From NCBI RefSeq assembly GCF_021109255.1, contig NZ_JAJODG010000003.1: 64,000 nucleotides of DNA; one strand, written 5' to 3'. The stretch is from Merdimmobilis hominis. GTDB taxonomy: Bacteria; Bacillota; Clostridia; Oscillospirales; Ruminococcaceae. A program made the translations under genes and the position numbers. The notes under the pieces were generated by a model that did not search any database, had not been told where the DNA came from, and worked only from the letters and a program-made list of their open reading frames with translations. Shown here piece after piece: positions 54,203 through 62,203 of this stretch; the stretch's first letter is position 1; every line of letters begins with the position of its first letter.

Positions 54203-55093
54203 ATGATTAAGACAGCGGTGATCGGCTATGGAAATGTGGGCAAGGCCGCCGTGGAAGCGGTGCTCGCCTCCCCAGATCTCTCGTTGGTCGGGGTAGTACG
54301 CCACAGCGGCGGAGGGCTCTCCGGCCTGCCGGGGGTGGCGGTGGCGGATTCGGTGGAGAACCTGCCTCAAAAGCCCCAGGCGGCGATTTTGGCCCTCCCC
54401 TCCCGGATGGTGCCGGAGGCGGCGGTGAAGCTGCTGCGCAAGGGCATCGCCACAGCTGACAGTTTTGACATCCACGGGGATATCCCTCAGGTGCGGGCCA
54501 GGCTGGATCGGGTGGCTAAGGAGAACGGAGTGGCAGCCATCCTCTCCGCCGGATGGGACCCGGGCCTGGATTCGGCAGTGAGGGCCTTGCTGGAAGCATC
54601 CGCCCCCCGGGGCATCACTTACACCGACTTCGGGCCGGGGATGAGCATGGGCCACACGGTTGCGGTCAAAGCGATCACCGGGGTGAAGGATGCCCTCTCC
54701 CTGACCGTCCCTTTGGGAACCGGACTTCACCGGAGGATGGTCTATGTGGAGCTGCTGCCGGGCGCGGAACTGGGCCGGGTGGAGGAGGCCATCCGTGCCG
54801 ACCCCTATTTTATCCACGACGAGACCCACGTCATTCCGGTGGAACGGGTTGCTGACCTGATGGACCGGGGACATGGAGTCCACCTGAGCCGCAAAGGGGT
54901 CAGCGGCCAGCGGGACAGCCAGAGGTTCTCCTTTGATATGGCCATCGACAACCCCGCCCTCACTGGCCAGCTGATGGCTTCGGCGGCTCGTGGGGCAGTG
55001 CGGCAGCAGCCGGGGTGTTACACGATGATTGAAATTCCGCCTATCGACCTTCTGCCCGGCGGCCGGGAAGACCTGGTGCGGCGGCTGGTTTAA
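54203..55093 (+). CDS. ddh: meso-Diaminopimelate D-dehydrogenase
   Basis: NADPH-dependent enzyme giving meso-diaminopimelate in one step from tetrahydrodipicolinate, for lysine and peptidoglycan. The protein has 296 residues, shorter than the 320-326 of Corynebacterium. The Rossmann motif is VIGYGNVGKAA (residues 6-16). From recall TADSFDIHGDIPQVRARLD, VAAILSAGWDPGLDS, GMSMGHTVAVKAITGVKDA and the ending MIEIPPIDLLPGG match Ddh. AAAAGGAGTTGTTTTTC precedes the ATG at 54203. The shortened middle may affect dimer contacts but not the active site. Confidence 0.9.
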   Translation: MIKTAVIGYGNVGKAAVEAVLASPDLSLVGVVRHSGGGLSGLPGVAVADSVENLPQKPQAAILALPSRMVPEAAVKLLRKGIATADSFDIHGDIPQVRARLDRVAKENGVAAILSAGWDPGLDSAVRALLEASAPRGITYTDFGPGMSMGHTVAVKAITGVKDALSLTVPLGTGLHRRMVYVELLPGAELGRVEEAIRADPYFIHDETHVIPVERVADLMDRGHGVHLSRKGVSGQRDSQRFSFDMAIDNPALTGQLMASAARGAVRQQPGCYTMIEIPPIDLLPGGREDLVRRLV

Positions 55094-55097
55094 ATCC

Positions 55098-55142
55098 AAA
55101 AGGGCTGGAACTGCTCCCCGGCAGGGGCGGTTCCGGCTTTTT
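55098..55142 (+). terminator. Terminator of ddh
   Basis: AAAAGGGCTGGAACTGCTCCCC pairs with GGGGCGGTTCCGGCTTTTTT through GGCA, with small mismatches. Confidence 0.85.
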
Positions 55143-55302
55143 TAACGGTGAGACATTGGAATTTGGGGTCGGCTGTACGTGAGTTCAAACGGTTTGGGAT
55201 TCTGCTGTTCTGACCGGCGGCTCCCCCTACCGGTCTCAAGGAATCCAAACCGGGGATGCACAGGCTCACAGAAAAATTTTGGGCGGTAAGGGAGGTTTTT
55301 CC

Positions 55303-55331
55303 TTGACAAGGAGAGGAGGACATGGTATAGT
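55303..55331 (+). promoter_or_regulatory. Promoter of the DUF3793-flavodoxin operon
   Basis: TTGACA (55303-55308) and TATAGT (55326-55331), 17 bp apart. Confidence 0.8.
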
Positions 55332-55339
55332 GAATATGG

Positions 55340-55357
55340 GGTTAGCAAATGCTAACC
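55340..55357 (+). promoter_or_regulatory. Palindromic operator-like site 1 (DtxR/MntR type)
   Basis: GGTTAGCA-AA-TGCTAACC, a perfect 8-bp-arm palindrome lying across the expected transcription start, 8 bases after the -10. Its core TTAG-N6-CTAA fits iron/manganese regulators of the DtxR family. Confidence 0.65.
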
Positions 55358-55394
55358 AATTTCGGCGGCAAGCAGCCGTTTTCTTTTTCCCATA

Positions 55395-55414
55395 TAGTTA
55401 GCTTTAACTAACCA
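55395..55414 (+). promoter_or_regulatory. Palindromic operator-like site 2 (DtxR/MntR type)
   Basis: TAGTTAG-CTTTAA-CTAACCA shares the core GTTAG-N6-CTAAC with site 1 and sits 20 bases before the DUF3793 start, near the ribosome site. Confidence 0.6.
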
Positions 55415-55433
55415 CGAGAAAGGAGTCCCCACC

Positions 55434-55994
55434 ATGGCACAATCCTTTGATCAATTGTTGGCGCGCCACTGTGCCCCGGCCTTAGCGGGAATTAAGCCGG
55501 CTAATCTGGTCTCCTGTTCCAAAGCGGACTACCCCCATCTGCCGGACCTGCTGGAAGAACAGGGCCCGAAGCTGGAGGAGCGGGGCATCCGCCTGGATGT
55601 CCTATGTCAGTGCGACCGGCGGTTCCTGGTGCTTGTCTACCGCCCGGAGGCACTGAAGCGGCACCTGGCGAAGAGGGCTGTCGCAAAGCTATTGATTAAA
55701 GCGGGCTATGATCCTGGGGCTGGGGTGGACGCCTGTTTGCACCGGCTCCGGCACCGGATGGAGGGCCGGGAATTCCCGCATGAGGTGGGGCTGTTCCTCG
55801 GGTATCCGCCGGAGGATGTGGCTGGGTTCTGCCGGTACTGCGGCCAGAAATACAAATACTGTGGCCACTGGAAGGTCTACGGTGACGTAGACCAGGCCAA
55901 GGCGTTGTTTGAACAGTATGACCGCTGCCGGGATGCCCTGTGCCGCCGGGTGGGGATGGGGCTTTCCATTGTGCAGATTTTTCCCGTGGTATAA
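55434..55994 (+). CDS. DUF3793 family protein
   Basis: A 186-residue cytoplasmic protein assigned by recall to DUF3793. It starts with ASFDQ-like AQSFDQLLARHCAPALAGIK, contains FPHEVGLFLGYPPEDVAGF (about 113-131) and a CRYCGQKYKYCGHWKVYG motif, and ends LCRRVGMGLSIVQI. In many Clostridia DUF3793 genes lie with feoAB or flavodoxin and respond to iron. Here the next gene is a flavodoxin, 30 bp on. GAAAGGAGTCCCCACC precedes the ATG. Function unknown. Confidence 0.85.
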   Translation: MAQSFDQLLARHCAPALAGIKPANLVSCSKADYPHLPDLLEEQGPKLEERGIRLDVLCQCDRRFLVLVYRPEALKRHLAKRAVAKLLIKAGYDPGAGVDACLHRLRHRMEGREFPHEVGLFLGYPPEDVAGFCRYCGQKYKYCGHWKVYGDVDQAKALFEQYDRCRDALCRRVGMGLSIVQIFPVV

Positions 55995-56024
55995 AACGAA
56001 CATTGAGACAACAGGAGGCTGTAT

Positions 56025-56456
56025 ATGAACAAAATAGCAATTGTATATTGGTCCGGTACCGGCAACACCCAGGCCATGGCCAGCGCCATCGAAGAAGGGG
56101 CCAAAGGTGCCGGTGCGGAGGTGTCCCTTCTTCCGGTAGGCCAGGCGGACGCCGGCATCCTTCAAGGGTTTAACGTGTTGGCTTTCGGCTGTCCCGCCAT
56201 GGGCGGCGAAGTCTTGGAGGAAGGGGAGTTCGACCCCTTTTTTACCTCCATTGAAGGCGGCCTCTCCGGCAAAAAGGTGGCCCTCTTCGGCAGCTATGGC
56301 TGGGGGGATGGCCAGTGGATGCGGGATTGGCAGGATCGCGTCGCTGTGGCTGGGGCAGTCCTCTACCGCGGGGAAGGGCTGATCGTCAACGAGACCCCCG
56401 ATGCCTCCGCCTTGGAAAACTGCAGCGCATTCGGGGCTGGGTTGGCAAGCTTCTAA
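56025..56456 (+). CDS. Flavodoxin
   Basis: FMN-binding electron carrier, 143 residues. The phosphate-binding loop is WSGTGNTQAMASAIEEG (about residues 9-25), matching T/S-G-T-G-N-T. FGCPAMGGEVLEEGEFDPFF and ALFGSYGWGDGQWMRDW are the other FMN loops. It probably replaces ferredoxin when iron is scarce, which fits the metalloregulator-like sites upstream. ACAGGAGGCTGTAT precedes the ATG. A terminator follows after a short gap. Confidence 0.92.
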   Translation: MNKIAIVYWSGTGNTQAMASAIEEGAKGAGAEVSLLPVGQADAGILQGFNVLAFGCPAMGGEVLEEGEFDPFFTSIEGGLSGKKVALFGSYGWGDGQWMRDWQDRVAVAGAVLYRGEGLIVNETPDASALENCSAFGAGLASF

Positions 56457-56477
56457 TTTTTTTGTTTCCCCCTTTGG

Positions 56478-56585
56478 ATGTTTACCCATTTGTCTTTTGT
56501 GGCTCTTGCAACAAAAGCACTGTCTGCCGGGGCTGAAATTCCCCTGGACAGGATGCAGCGGTTCCGGGAAGCGGCCGATGCGTGA
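56478..56585 (+). CDS. Possible small ORF of 35 codons
   Basis: MFTHLSFVALATKALSAGAE followed by an amphipathic DRMQRFREAADA tail, 35 residues. It runs between the flavodoxin and the terminator. There is no good ribosome site before the ATG, but the composition is protein-like, so it could be a remnant of a longer gene. Low certainty. Confidence 0.2.
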   Translation: MFTHLSFVALATKALSAGAEIPLDRMQRFREAADA

Positions 56586-56586
56586 G

Positions 56587-56637
56587 AATAGCCGGGAACA
56601 GATCCCGCCGCCTGGCAGGATTTTCCCGGCTATTTTC
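56587..56637 (+). terminator. Terminator of the flavodoxin operon
   Basis: AATAGCCGGGAA (56587-56598) and TTCCCGGCTATT (56623-56634) with a long 24-base loop, followed by TTCC. Confidence 0.75.
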
Positions 56638-56810
56638 CATTTCTTTGCCAATACTAGATACTGCCCTGGCAGAAAGGCCGAGGCGGTTTTTTCTCGGGGA
56701 AAGTGCCCCCTTTGGCACTGTTTGGGAAAAAGGGGGCGGATTCATACGAAATTACCAAAACAAACCCGCAAAAAATGCCGGTATTCTCCCAAAAAACGGG
56801 GCAATCTCTC

Positions 56811-56839
56811 TTGACAAACCACGTCTGGCTTACTATAAT
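56811..56839 (+). promoter_or_regulatory. Consensus sigma-A promoter of yceD-rpmF
   Basis: TTGACA (56811-56816) and TATAAT (56834-56839), 17 bp: a perfect consensus promoter. The 130-base leader that follows holds a weak AAAGGG/CCCTTT hairpin (about 56859-56882). Confidence 0.93.
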
Positions 56840-56968
56840 ATTTGAGTAGCATTTGGCTGCAAAGGGTGATTTCTGCCCTTTTTGGCCAGCAGAAAAGTCC
56901 GTGGTTCTTGCGATATGGGTATGGCATCCGTCGCTTGGGGTACCAGCCGAAGGGAGCGTCGTATCAAA

Positions 56969-57469
56969 ATGATTGATTTGGGCCGTATTTTTGATATCGA
57001 AGGGGAGTCGCTGGCATTTGAACGCCAGCTGGACCTCTCCCAGGTGAGTCAGTGGGGTCAAAGGCCGTTTCAGTCGCCGGTTAAGGTCACGGGCAGTGTG
57101 GAAAACAGGGCGGGTATTGTCACCTTGCGGTGCGAAGCCAGCTTTGTGCTCACCACCATCTGCGACCGCTGCCTCACCCAGTCCGATCGGCCCACCGTCT
57201 ATCGTTTTGAGCATGTACTGGCGCGTGAACTCAACGACGAGGACAACGACGATTTTATCGTGGTAAAAGACGGTTTGCTGGATTTGGACCAGCTTGTCAC
57301 CTCCGACACCCTCCTTGAGCTACCAATCAAGGCGCTGTGCCGCGAGGATTGCAAGGGTCTGTGCCCCATTTGCGGCGCCAACCTTAACGAGACAACCTGC
57401 GGGTGCGGCAAACAGTCCATCGACCCCAGATTGCAGGTCTTGCAAGACCTTTTGAACAACCAAAACTAG
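56969..57469 (+). CDS. yceD: YceD/DUF177 family protein
   Basis: Conserved partner of rpmF, linked in other bacteria to 23S rRNA accumulation; 166 residues. It has LRCEASFVLTTICDRCLTQ (about 53-71), a FEHVLARELN stretch, and the C-terminal cysteine motif LCREDCKGLCPICGANLNE, with CGCG after it, which is the DUF177 signature. The start codon is chosen as ATG 56969; the ribosome site AGGGAG lies a little far upstream. It is 24 bp before rpmF, the classical order. Confidence 0.92.
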   Translation: MIDLGRIFDIEGESLAFERQLDLSQVSQWGQRPFQSPVKVTGSVENRAGIVTLRCEASFVLTTICDRCLTQSDRPTVYRFEHVLARELNDEDNDDFIVVKDGLLDLDQLVTSDTLLELPIKALCREDCKGLCPICGANLNETTCGCGKQSIDPRLQVLQDLLNNQN

Positions 57470-57493
57470 AAATAAAATAAAGGAGTGCTGAAC

Positions 57494-57676
57494 ATGGCAG
57501 TACCGAAGAGAAAAGTATCCAGAACCCGCAGAGACAAAAGACGTTCCAACGTTTGGAAGCTGGAAGCCCCTGCACTGTGCAGATGCACTCAGTGCGGCGA
57601 GCTGAAGCTCCCCCATAGAGTTTGTGGAAACTGCGGTTTCTACAAAGGCAGAGAAGTTATCAAAATCGAGGGCTAG
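57494..57676 (+). CDS. rpmF: 50S ribosomal protein L32
   Basis: Large-subunit protein, 60 residues. It begins MAVPKRKVSRTRRDKRRSNV and has CTQCGELK and CGNCGFYKGREV, four cysteines that bind zinc. AAAGGAGTGCTGAAC precedes ATG 57494. The usual downstream plsX is missing; a terminator follows. Confidence 0.97.
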   Translation: MAVPKRKVSRTRRDKRRSNVWKLEAPALCRCTQCGELKLPHRVCGNCGFYKGREVIKIEG

Positions 57677-57693
57677 TTGCATAGCTTCAAAGG

Positions 57694-57728
57694 ATAGAGG
57701 GGGGACGTGTTTCCGCCTCTATTTTTTT
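57694..57728 (+). terminator. Terminator of rpmF
   Basis: ATAGAGG and CCTCTAT around a 15-base loop, followed by T7. Confidence 0.8.
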
Positions 57729-57810
57729 GCTTTTGGGCGGGCATAACCTTTTCCACTGCGGCAAAAGCTAAGGAATAGTACGCTTCTTTTTAAACAAGGG
57801 GGGATTTCCA

Positions 57811-59118
57811 CTGGCGGTCACCATCCGTGAAATCGACAAACATTCCCACGCCCAACGGGCGGGGATTCAGACAGGGGATACTTTGGTATCCATCAACGGC
57901 AACCCCATCGACGACGTGCTGGATTACCGGTTCTATATGACCGACCGCCAGCTGCAAATCGAACTGCTGCGGCAGAACGTCCCCTACATCGTCAAGGTCC
58001 ACAAAGGGGAGTACGACGACCTGGGGCTGGAGTTTGACACCTATTTGATGGACAAGCAACAGAACTGCAAAAACAAATGCATCTTCTGCTTTGTGGACCA
58101 GACCCCCAAAGGCATGCGGGAGAGCTTGTATTTTAAGGACGATGATGCCCGGCTCTCCTTTTTGTTCGGCAACTACATCACCCTGACCAATTTGGAGGAC
58201 CGGGACATCCAGCGGATCATCCGGATGCGGATCAGCCCCATCAACATCTCGGTCCACACCACCAACCCCCAGCTGCGGGTGGAGATGATGAAAAATCCCC
58301 GGGCGGCCAGCAGCTTGCGGTATATTCAAATGTTGACCGAGGGGGGGATTAAGGTCAACACCCAGCTGGTCCTCTGCCCCGGCATCAACGACGGGGAGGA
58401 GCTCTCCCGCAGCCTGCGGGATTTGGGCGCTCTGGGGGAAAACCTCCAGAGCATCGCCTGCGTGCCGGTGGGGCTCACCGATTACCGGGAGGGCCTTTAC
58501 CCCCTGCGGACCTACACGGCGCCGGAGGCCGCAGCGGTGATCGACACCATCGACGCCTTTGCCGATGAAGTCCAAAAAGAGCGGGGCGTCCGGGTGGCCT
58601 ACCCCTCTGACGAATTCTTTCTGCTGGCCGGGCGGCCCATCCCCCCGGTGGAGTACTACGGGGAGTTCGACCAGCTGGACAACGGCGTGGGCCTGATGGC
58701 CCAGTTGGAACAGGAGTTTACGAGCGCCTGTTCCCTGTGCGATCCGTGTCCTCTCACCCGGAAGGTGTCCATTGCCACCGGTGTGCTGGCCTACCCCCTT
58801 CTCTGCAAACTGGCGGGGAAGGCCCAGGAGCTGTTTCCCGGCCTGACCGTGGAGGTCCACCGGATTGTCAACGACTATTTCGGGCACAACATCACCGTGG
58901 CGGGCCTTATCACCGGCACCGACCTGATGGCCCAGCTAAAGGGAAAAGACCTGGGTGAGGCGCTTTTGATCCCAAACGTGATGCTGCGCCACGAACAGGA
59001 TATGTTTTTAGACGACGTGACCCTTGAGGAGGCCCAGGCCGCCTTGGGCACCCCGATACAGGTTGTGGAAAACGACGGCTTTTCGGTGCTGTCCGCCATG
59101 ACCGGACAGGAGATTTAA
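57811..59118 (+). CDS. PDZ/radical-SAM/DUF512 protein, apparent CTG start
   Basis: A 435-residue protein of the DUF512 family, putative Fe-S oxidoreductase of unknown substrate. A PDZ-like N-terminus (about 1-60) reads VTIREIDKHSHAQRAGIQTG, then DTLVSINGNPIDDVLDYRFY. The radical-SAM cluster is CKNKCIFC, C86, C90 and C93. The DUF512 part has NTQLVLCPGINDGEELSRSL, and a further CSLCDPC motif lies near residue 310. In-frame ATG, GTG and TTG are absent between the upstream TAA stop and residue 25 (TTG 57883), which would cut off part of the PDZ domain. CTG 57811 follows AAGGGGGGATTTCCA at good spacing. It lies upstream of der. Confidence 0.85.
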   Translation: MAVTIREIDKHSHAQRAGIQTGDTLVSINGNPIDDVLDYRFYMTDRQLQIELLRQNVPYIVKVHKGEYDDLGLEFDTYLMDKQQNCKNKCIFCFVDQTPKGMRESLYFKDDDARLSFLFGNYITLTNLEDRDIQRIIRMRISPINISVHTTNPQLRVEMMKNPRAASSLRYIQMLTEGGIKVNTQLVLCPGINDGEELSRSLRDLGALGENLQSIACVPVGLTDYREGLYPLRTYTAPEAAAVIDTIDAFADEVQKERGVRVAYPSDEFFLLAGRPIPPVEYYGEFDQLDNGVGLMAQLEQEFTSACSLCDPCPLTRKVSIATGVLAYPLLCKLAGKAQELFPGLTVEVHRIVNDYFGHNITVAGLITGTDLMAQLKGKDLGEALLIPNVMLRHEQDMFLDDVTLEEAQAALGTPIQVVENDGFSVLSAMTGQEI

Positions 59119-59198
59119 CCAGCCTGGTTTTCCCCCACCCCCACGGGGAGAAGTGGAAAACCCGCCGGGAAAATCCCGGAAAAAGGAGGCATGACACC

Positions 59199-60521
59199 AT
59201 GGCAAAACCCATTATCGCAGTGGTGGGGCGGCCCAACGTGGGCAAATCCACCCTGTTTAACAAATTGATCGGCCAGCGCCTCTCCATTGTGCAGGACACC
59301 CCCGGCGTCACCCGGGACCGGATCTACGCCCCCTGCGAGTGGAGGAACAAAGAGGTGATGCTGGTGGACACCGGCGGCATCGAGCCCCGGGCGGACGATG
59401 TGATCCTCTCCCAGATGCGGCAGCAGGCCGAACTGGCCATCCACAGCGCCGACGTGATTGTTTTGGTTACCGACCTGCGCTCCGGCGTCACCGCCACCGA
59501 CCAGGACGTGGCGGGCATGCTGCTTAGAAGCGGCAAACCCCTAGTCCTTGCGGTGAACAAATGCGACACCATCGGCGACCCGCCAGCGGAGTTCTACGAG
59601 TTTTACAACCTGGGCCTGGGGGATCCTATTGCAGTCTCTGCCGCCCACGGACATGGCACCGGCGACCTGCTGGACGCCTGCTATGAAAAAATAGACTTTG
59701 ACAAGGCGGAGGACTACGACGAAGAGTTCGTCAAGGTGGCGGTGATCGGCAAGCCCAACGTGGGCAAAAGCTCCCTCATCAACCGGGTGGCCGGGGAGGA
59801 GCGGGTGATTGTCTCAGATATCGCCGGAACCACCCGGGATGCCACCGACACGGTGGTGGAAAACGAGTTCGGCAAATACGTCTTCATCGACACCGCAGGC
59901 ATCCGGCGCAAGGCCCGGGTGGAAGAGGAGATCGAGCGCTATAGCGTTCTGCGGGCCTATATGGCGGTGGACCGCTCCGACGTCTGCGTCATCGTCATCG
60001 ACGCCACTGTCGGCTTTACCGAGCAGGATTCCAAGGTGGCCGGCTATGCCCACGAGCAGGGCAAAGGCTGCGTGGTGGCGGTCAACAAGTGGGACGCCAT
60101 CGACAAGGACGACAAGACCATGGACGAGTTCCGCAAAAAGCTGGAGGTGGATTTCAGCTTTATGTCCTATGTGCCCTTTGTATTCATCTCTGCCCTCACC
60201 GGCCAGCGGGTGAACAAGCTGTTTGAGATGATCAACTACGTCTTTGAGAAAAACGCCATGCGCATCTCCACCGGGCGGCTCAACGACCTGCTGGCCTATG
60301 CCACTGCCCGGGTGCAGCCCCCCTCCGACAAGGGCAAGCGGCTGAAAATCTACTACATGACCCAGGCGGCCACCAAGCCCCCAACGTTTGTGGCCTTCTG
60401 CAACAACAAGGAGCTGTTCCACTTCTCCTACCGGCGGTATTTGGAGAACCAGATCCGGGAGACCTTCCAGTTGGACGGCACCCCCATCCGCTTCATCGTC
60501 CGGGAGCGTGGGGACAACTAA
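59199..60521 (+). CDS. der: Ribosome assembly GTPase Der (EngA)
   Basis: GTPase of 50S subunit assembly, 440 residues, with two tandem G domains. The first has GRPNVGKST (residues 8-16), DTPGVT and NKCD; the second GKPNVGKSS (about 184-192), DIAGTTRDATD and NKWD. A KH-like domain closes the protein (RFIVRERG). AAAAAGGAGGCATGACACC precedes the ATG. It is followed by a terminator. Confidence 0.97.
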   Translation: MAKPIIAVVGRPNVGKSTLFNKLIGQRLSIVQDTPGVTRDRIYAPCEWRNKEVMLVDTGGIEPRADDVILSQMRQQAELAIHSADVIVLVTDLRSGVTATDQDVAGMLLRSGKPLVLAVNKCDTIGDPPAEFYEFYNLGLGDPIAVSAAHGHGTGDLLDACYEKIDFDKAEDYDEEFVKVAVIGKPNVGKSSLINRVAGEERVIVSDIAGTTRDATDTVVENEFGKYVFIDTAGIRRKARVEEEIERYSVLRAYMAVDRSDVCVIVIDATVGFTEQDSKVAGYAHEQGKGCVVAVNKWDAIDKDDKTMDEFRKKLEVDFSFMSYVPFVFISALTGQRVNKLFEMINYVFEKNAMRISTGRLNDLLAYATARVQPPSDKGKRLKIYYMTQAATKPPTFVAFCNNKELFHFSYRRYLENQIRETFQLDGTPIRFIVRERGDN

Positions 60522-60530
60522 ACAAACACC

Positions 60531-60567
60531 AAAAAAGCGATGGGCTCCTGGGTCCATCGCTTTTTTG
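60531..60567 (+). terminator. Terminator of der
   Basis: AAAAAAGCGATGG and CCATCGCTTTTTT around GCTCCTGGGT. Confidence 0.9.
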
Positions 60568-60633
60568 ATGCCTGCGCCTTTTAAACAGCAAGAAAAAATG
60601 ATATTCTTTCCATAAGGAGTGGAGGAATGTCAT

Positions 60634-61227
60634 ATGCGGTTTACAGCTTTGTTGCTTTCCCTTGGAATCTGGTTGTTATCTCCCCAGGGAAAGCCGGAAA
60701 ATGGCTGGGTTTCCCCACTGGGGCTGAAGGGGATGGGCCAAGGGAAAGCCCAGGTTCGGGTCTGCACCGAGGAAGAAGCGGCGGAATTTTATATCCAGCA
60801 TCAATGGATGATGCCGGGCGAGGCCGAAGAAAAAGCCGCCTGCTTATATGAGGACGGCTTCCGCCAGATGGAATACACCGCTGAACATGATTTTGGAGAC
60901 GGTAATACTGTTGTGGCGGGGACGAGAGTTTTGTGCGGCGTGTCCCAGGGGATTCCCTTCTTTGAAGAGGTGCTGTTGGAGCGGACGGAAGGGGAGAATG
61001 AAAAGGGAAGCTTTGATGAGGACTATGTTCTCACAACGATTTCCTCGGATAAACAGTCCCTGCAAATTCAGGCTAGAGGAACGTATGAGGTGGTAGTGGA
61101 TAATTGTTTAACTGGTTCCGTCGGCCTTGATCTGGAGGTTTTAGGTTTTGAATGTTCCCATACAGCGGGAGGAAAGACCTATTACCATAAAAATGCAGCA
61201 TGGGGGAAAACTTGGACCAAAAGCTAA
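60634..61227 (+). CDS. Hypothetical secreted protein
   Basis: A 197-residue protein with a short hydrophobic N-terminus (FTALLLSLGIWLLS) that may be a signal peptide. No family is recognised. The mature part is Glu/Gly-rich, with three cysteines. Codon use in its second half looks somewhat more AT-rich than that of neighbouring genes. AGTGGAGGAATGTCAT precedes the ATG. It interrupts der and plsY, which are often close in other Firmicutes. Confidence 0.65.
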   Translation: MRFTALLLSLGIWLLSPQGKPENGWVSPLGLKGMGQGKAQVRVCTEEEAAEFYIQHQWMMPGEAEEKAACLYEDGFRQMEYTAEHDFGDGNTVVAGTRVLCGVSQGIPFFEEVLLERTEGENEKGSFDEDYVLTTISSDKQSLQIQARGTYEVVVDNCLTGSVGLDLEVLGFECSHTAGGKTYYHKNAAWGKTWTKS

Positions 61228-61244
61228 CTGGTGTTGGTTCCAAT

Positions 61245-61278
61245 AAAAAAGGGGGGCTATGCTAGCCCGCCTTTTTTT
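61245..61278. terminator. Terminator between convergent genes, overlapping the bioY end
   Basis: AAAAAAGGGGGGCT and AGCCCGCCTTTTTTT, one mismatch. The stem covers the last codons of bioY, whose stop codon is at 61262-61264. Confidence 0.8.
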
Positions 61279-61837
61279 GTGGGGGAAAATTCTCCCTCCT
61301 CCGAAAGAGGACCCGGCGCACTGGATAGGCGATGGCAGACGCCGCGAGGATTTTCACCCCATCCCCCGGAAGAAAGGGGAGCACCCCGGCCGCCAGCGCT
61401 CCAGGCAGGGAGAGGGAGGCTTGCCGGGCAAGCCACCAGGTGCCAATGGCATAACAGAAGAATGTTCCGGCGATCATTGACAAGGGGTAGATGGATTTCC
61501 GCTCGGGGAAATGGTCGGTGAGCAGCCCTACCAAAAAGGCCAGGGGCAGGTAGCCGATCAGGTAGCCGCCGGTCGGCCCCACAAGGACTTGAAGGCCTCC
61601 GCTGTAGCCTGCAAACACCGGGATACCCACTGCCCCTAGCAGCAGGTACACTGCCACCGATAGGGTGCCCCATCTGACCCCGCCGGCTGCAGCAGCTAAG
61701 TAGACGGCGAAGGTCCCGAGAGAGAGGGGGACAGGGGTGAATGGCAGCGGGATGGATAAAGGGGAGAGCACTGCCAAAATGGCGGCGAACAGCGCGGTGA
61801 CACAGAGGGAATAAACCCGATTCGTCGTTGGTTTCAT
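61262..61837 (-). CDS. bioY: Biotin transporter substrate-specificity protein BioY
   Basis: S component of the biotin ECF importer, 191 residues with about six helices. The N-terminal region SLCVTALFAAILAVLSPLSI, the conserved PLPFTPVPLSLGTFAVYLAA and the GPTGGYLIGYLPLAFLVG motif identify BioY. The end is basic (RRVLFRRRENFPPQKK), on the inside. No EcfA/EcfT genes are adjacent, so it must share a general ECF module. GGAGGTCCGC precedes the ATG. Confidence 0.93.
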   Translation of the reverse strand: MKPTTNRVYSLCVTALFAAILAVLSPLSIPLPFTPVPLSLGTFAVYLAAAAGGVRWGTLSVAVYLLLGAVGIPVFAGYSGGLQVLVGPTGGYLIGYLPLAFLVGLLTDHFPERKSIYPLSMIAGTFFCYAIGTWWLARQASLSLPGALAAGVLPFLPGDGVKILAASAIAYPVRRVLFRRRENFPPQKKAG

Positions 61838-61870
61838 GCGGACCTCCAGGATGAGAAATGTTTGTAGCGC

Positions 61871-61899
61871 AGTATACCAGCTGCTGTATATTTTTGCAA
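61871..61899 (-). promoter_or_regulatory. Promoter of bioY
   Basis: On the minus strand TTGCAA and TATACT, 17 bp apart. No BirA-type palindrome was recognised. Confidence 0.7.
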
Positions 61900-62203
61900 G
61901 ATAAATAAATCAATAATTCATAAAATGCTGATATTTTTTCTTATCAAACAGTATTTTGGTGAAATTTCATCTGTTTTCTGTCGCTATCAACAGAGATGTG
62001 AAAATCTTTTTATAAAAAGTTGCATACTTGACAGATATTAAGGCACATCAATAGTTGTGGTAACCCACGGACAGGGGAGTATCCCGGCCTCAAGACGAGT
62101 TAAAGTTTACAGATTCCTAGTTGCATAACGGGCAAAAAACTGTTACGCTAAGAGTACTTCAAACAACTGCCCGCCCGGGCGGAAACAAGAGGTGCGGTGT
62201 GTT
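61900..62203. other. Intergenic region before plsY, candidate structured leader
   Basis: The left half is AT-rich. TTGACA is at 62028-62033, but a convincing -10 is lacking. From 62053 three small hairpins (GTGG/CCAC, GGG/CCC, CTC/GAG), a possible closing pairing AGTTGT (62053-62058) with ACAACT (62163-62168), and the 12-base palindrome CCGCCCGGGCGG (62171-62182) lie ahead of plsY. I cannot match it to a known riboswitch. Confidence 0.4.

Noticed and set aside
62053..62182. Match to a c-di-GMP, guanidine, preQ1, ZTP or fluoride riboswitch
   Set aside because: Compared by eye with remembered consensus sequences; the conserved cores are absent. Kept only as an unclassified leader.
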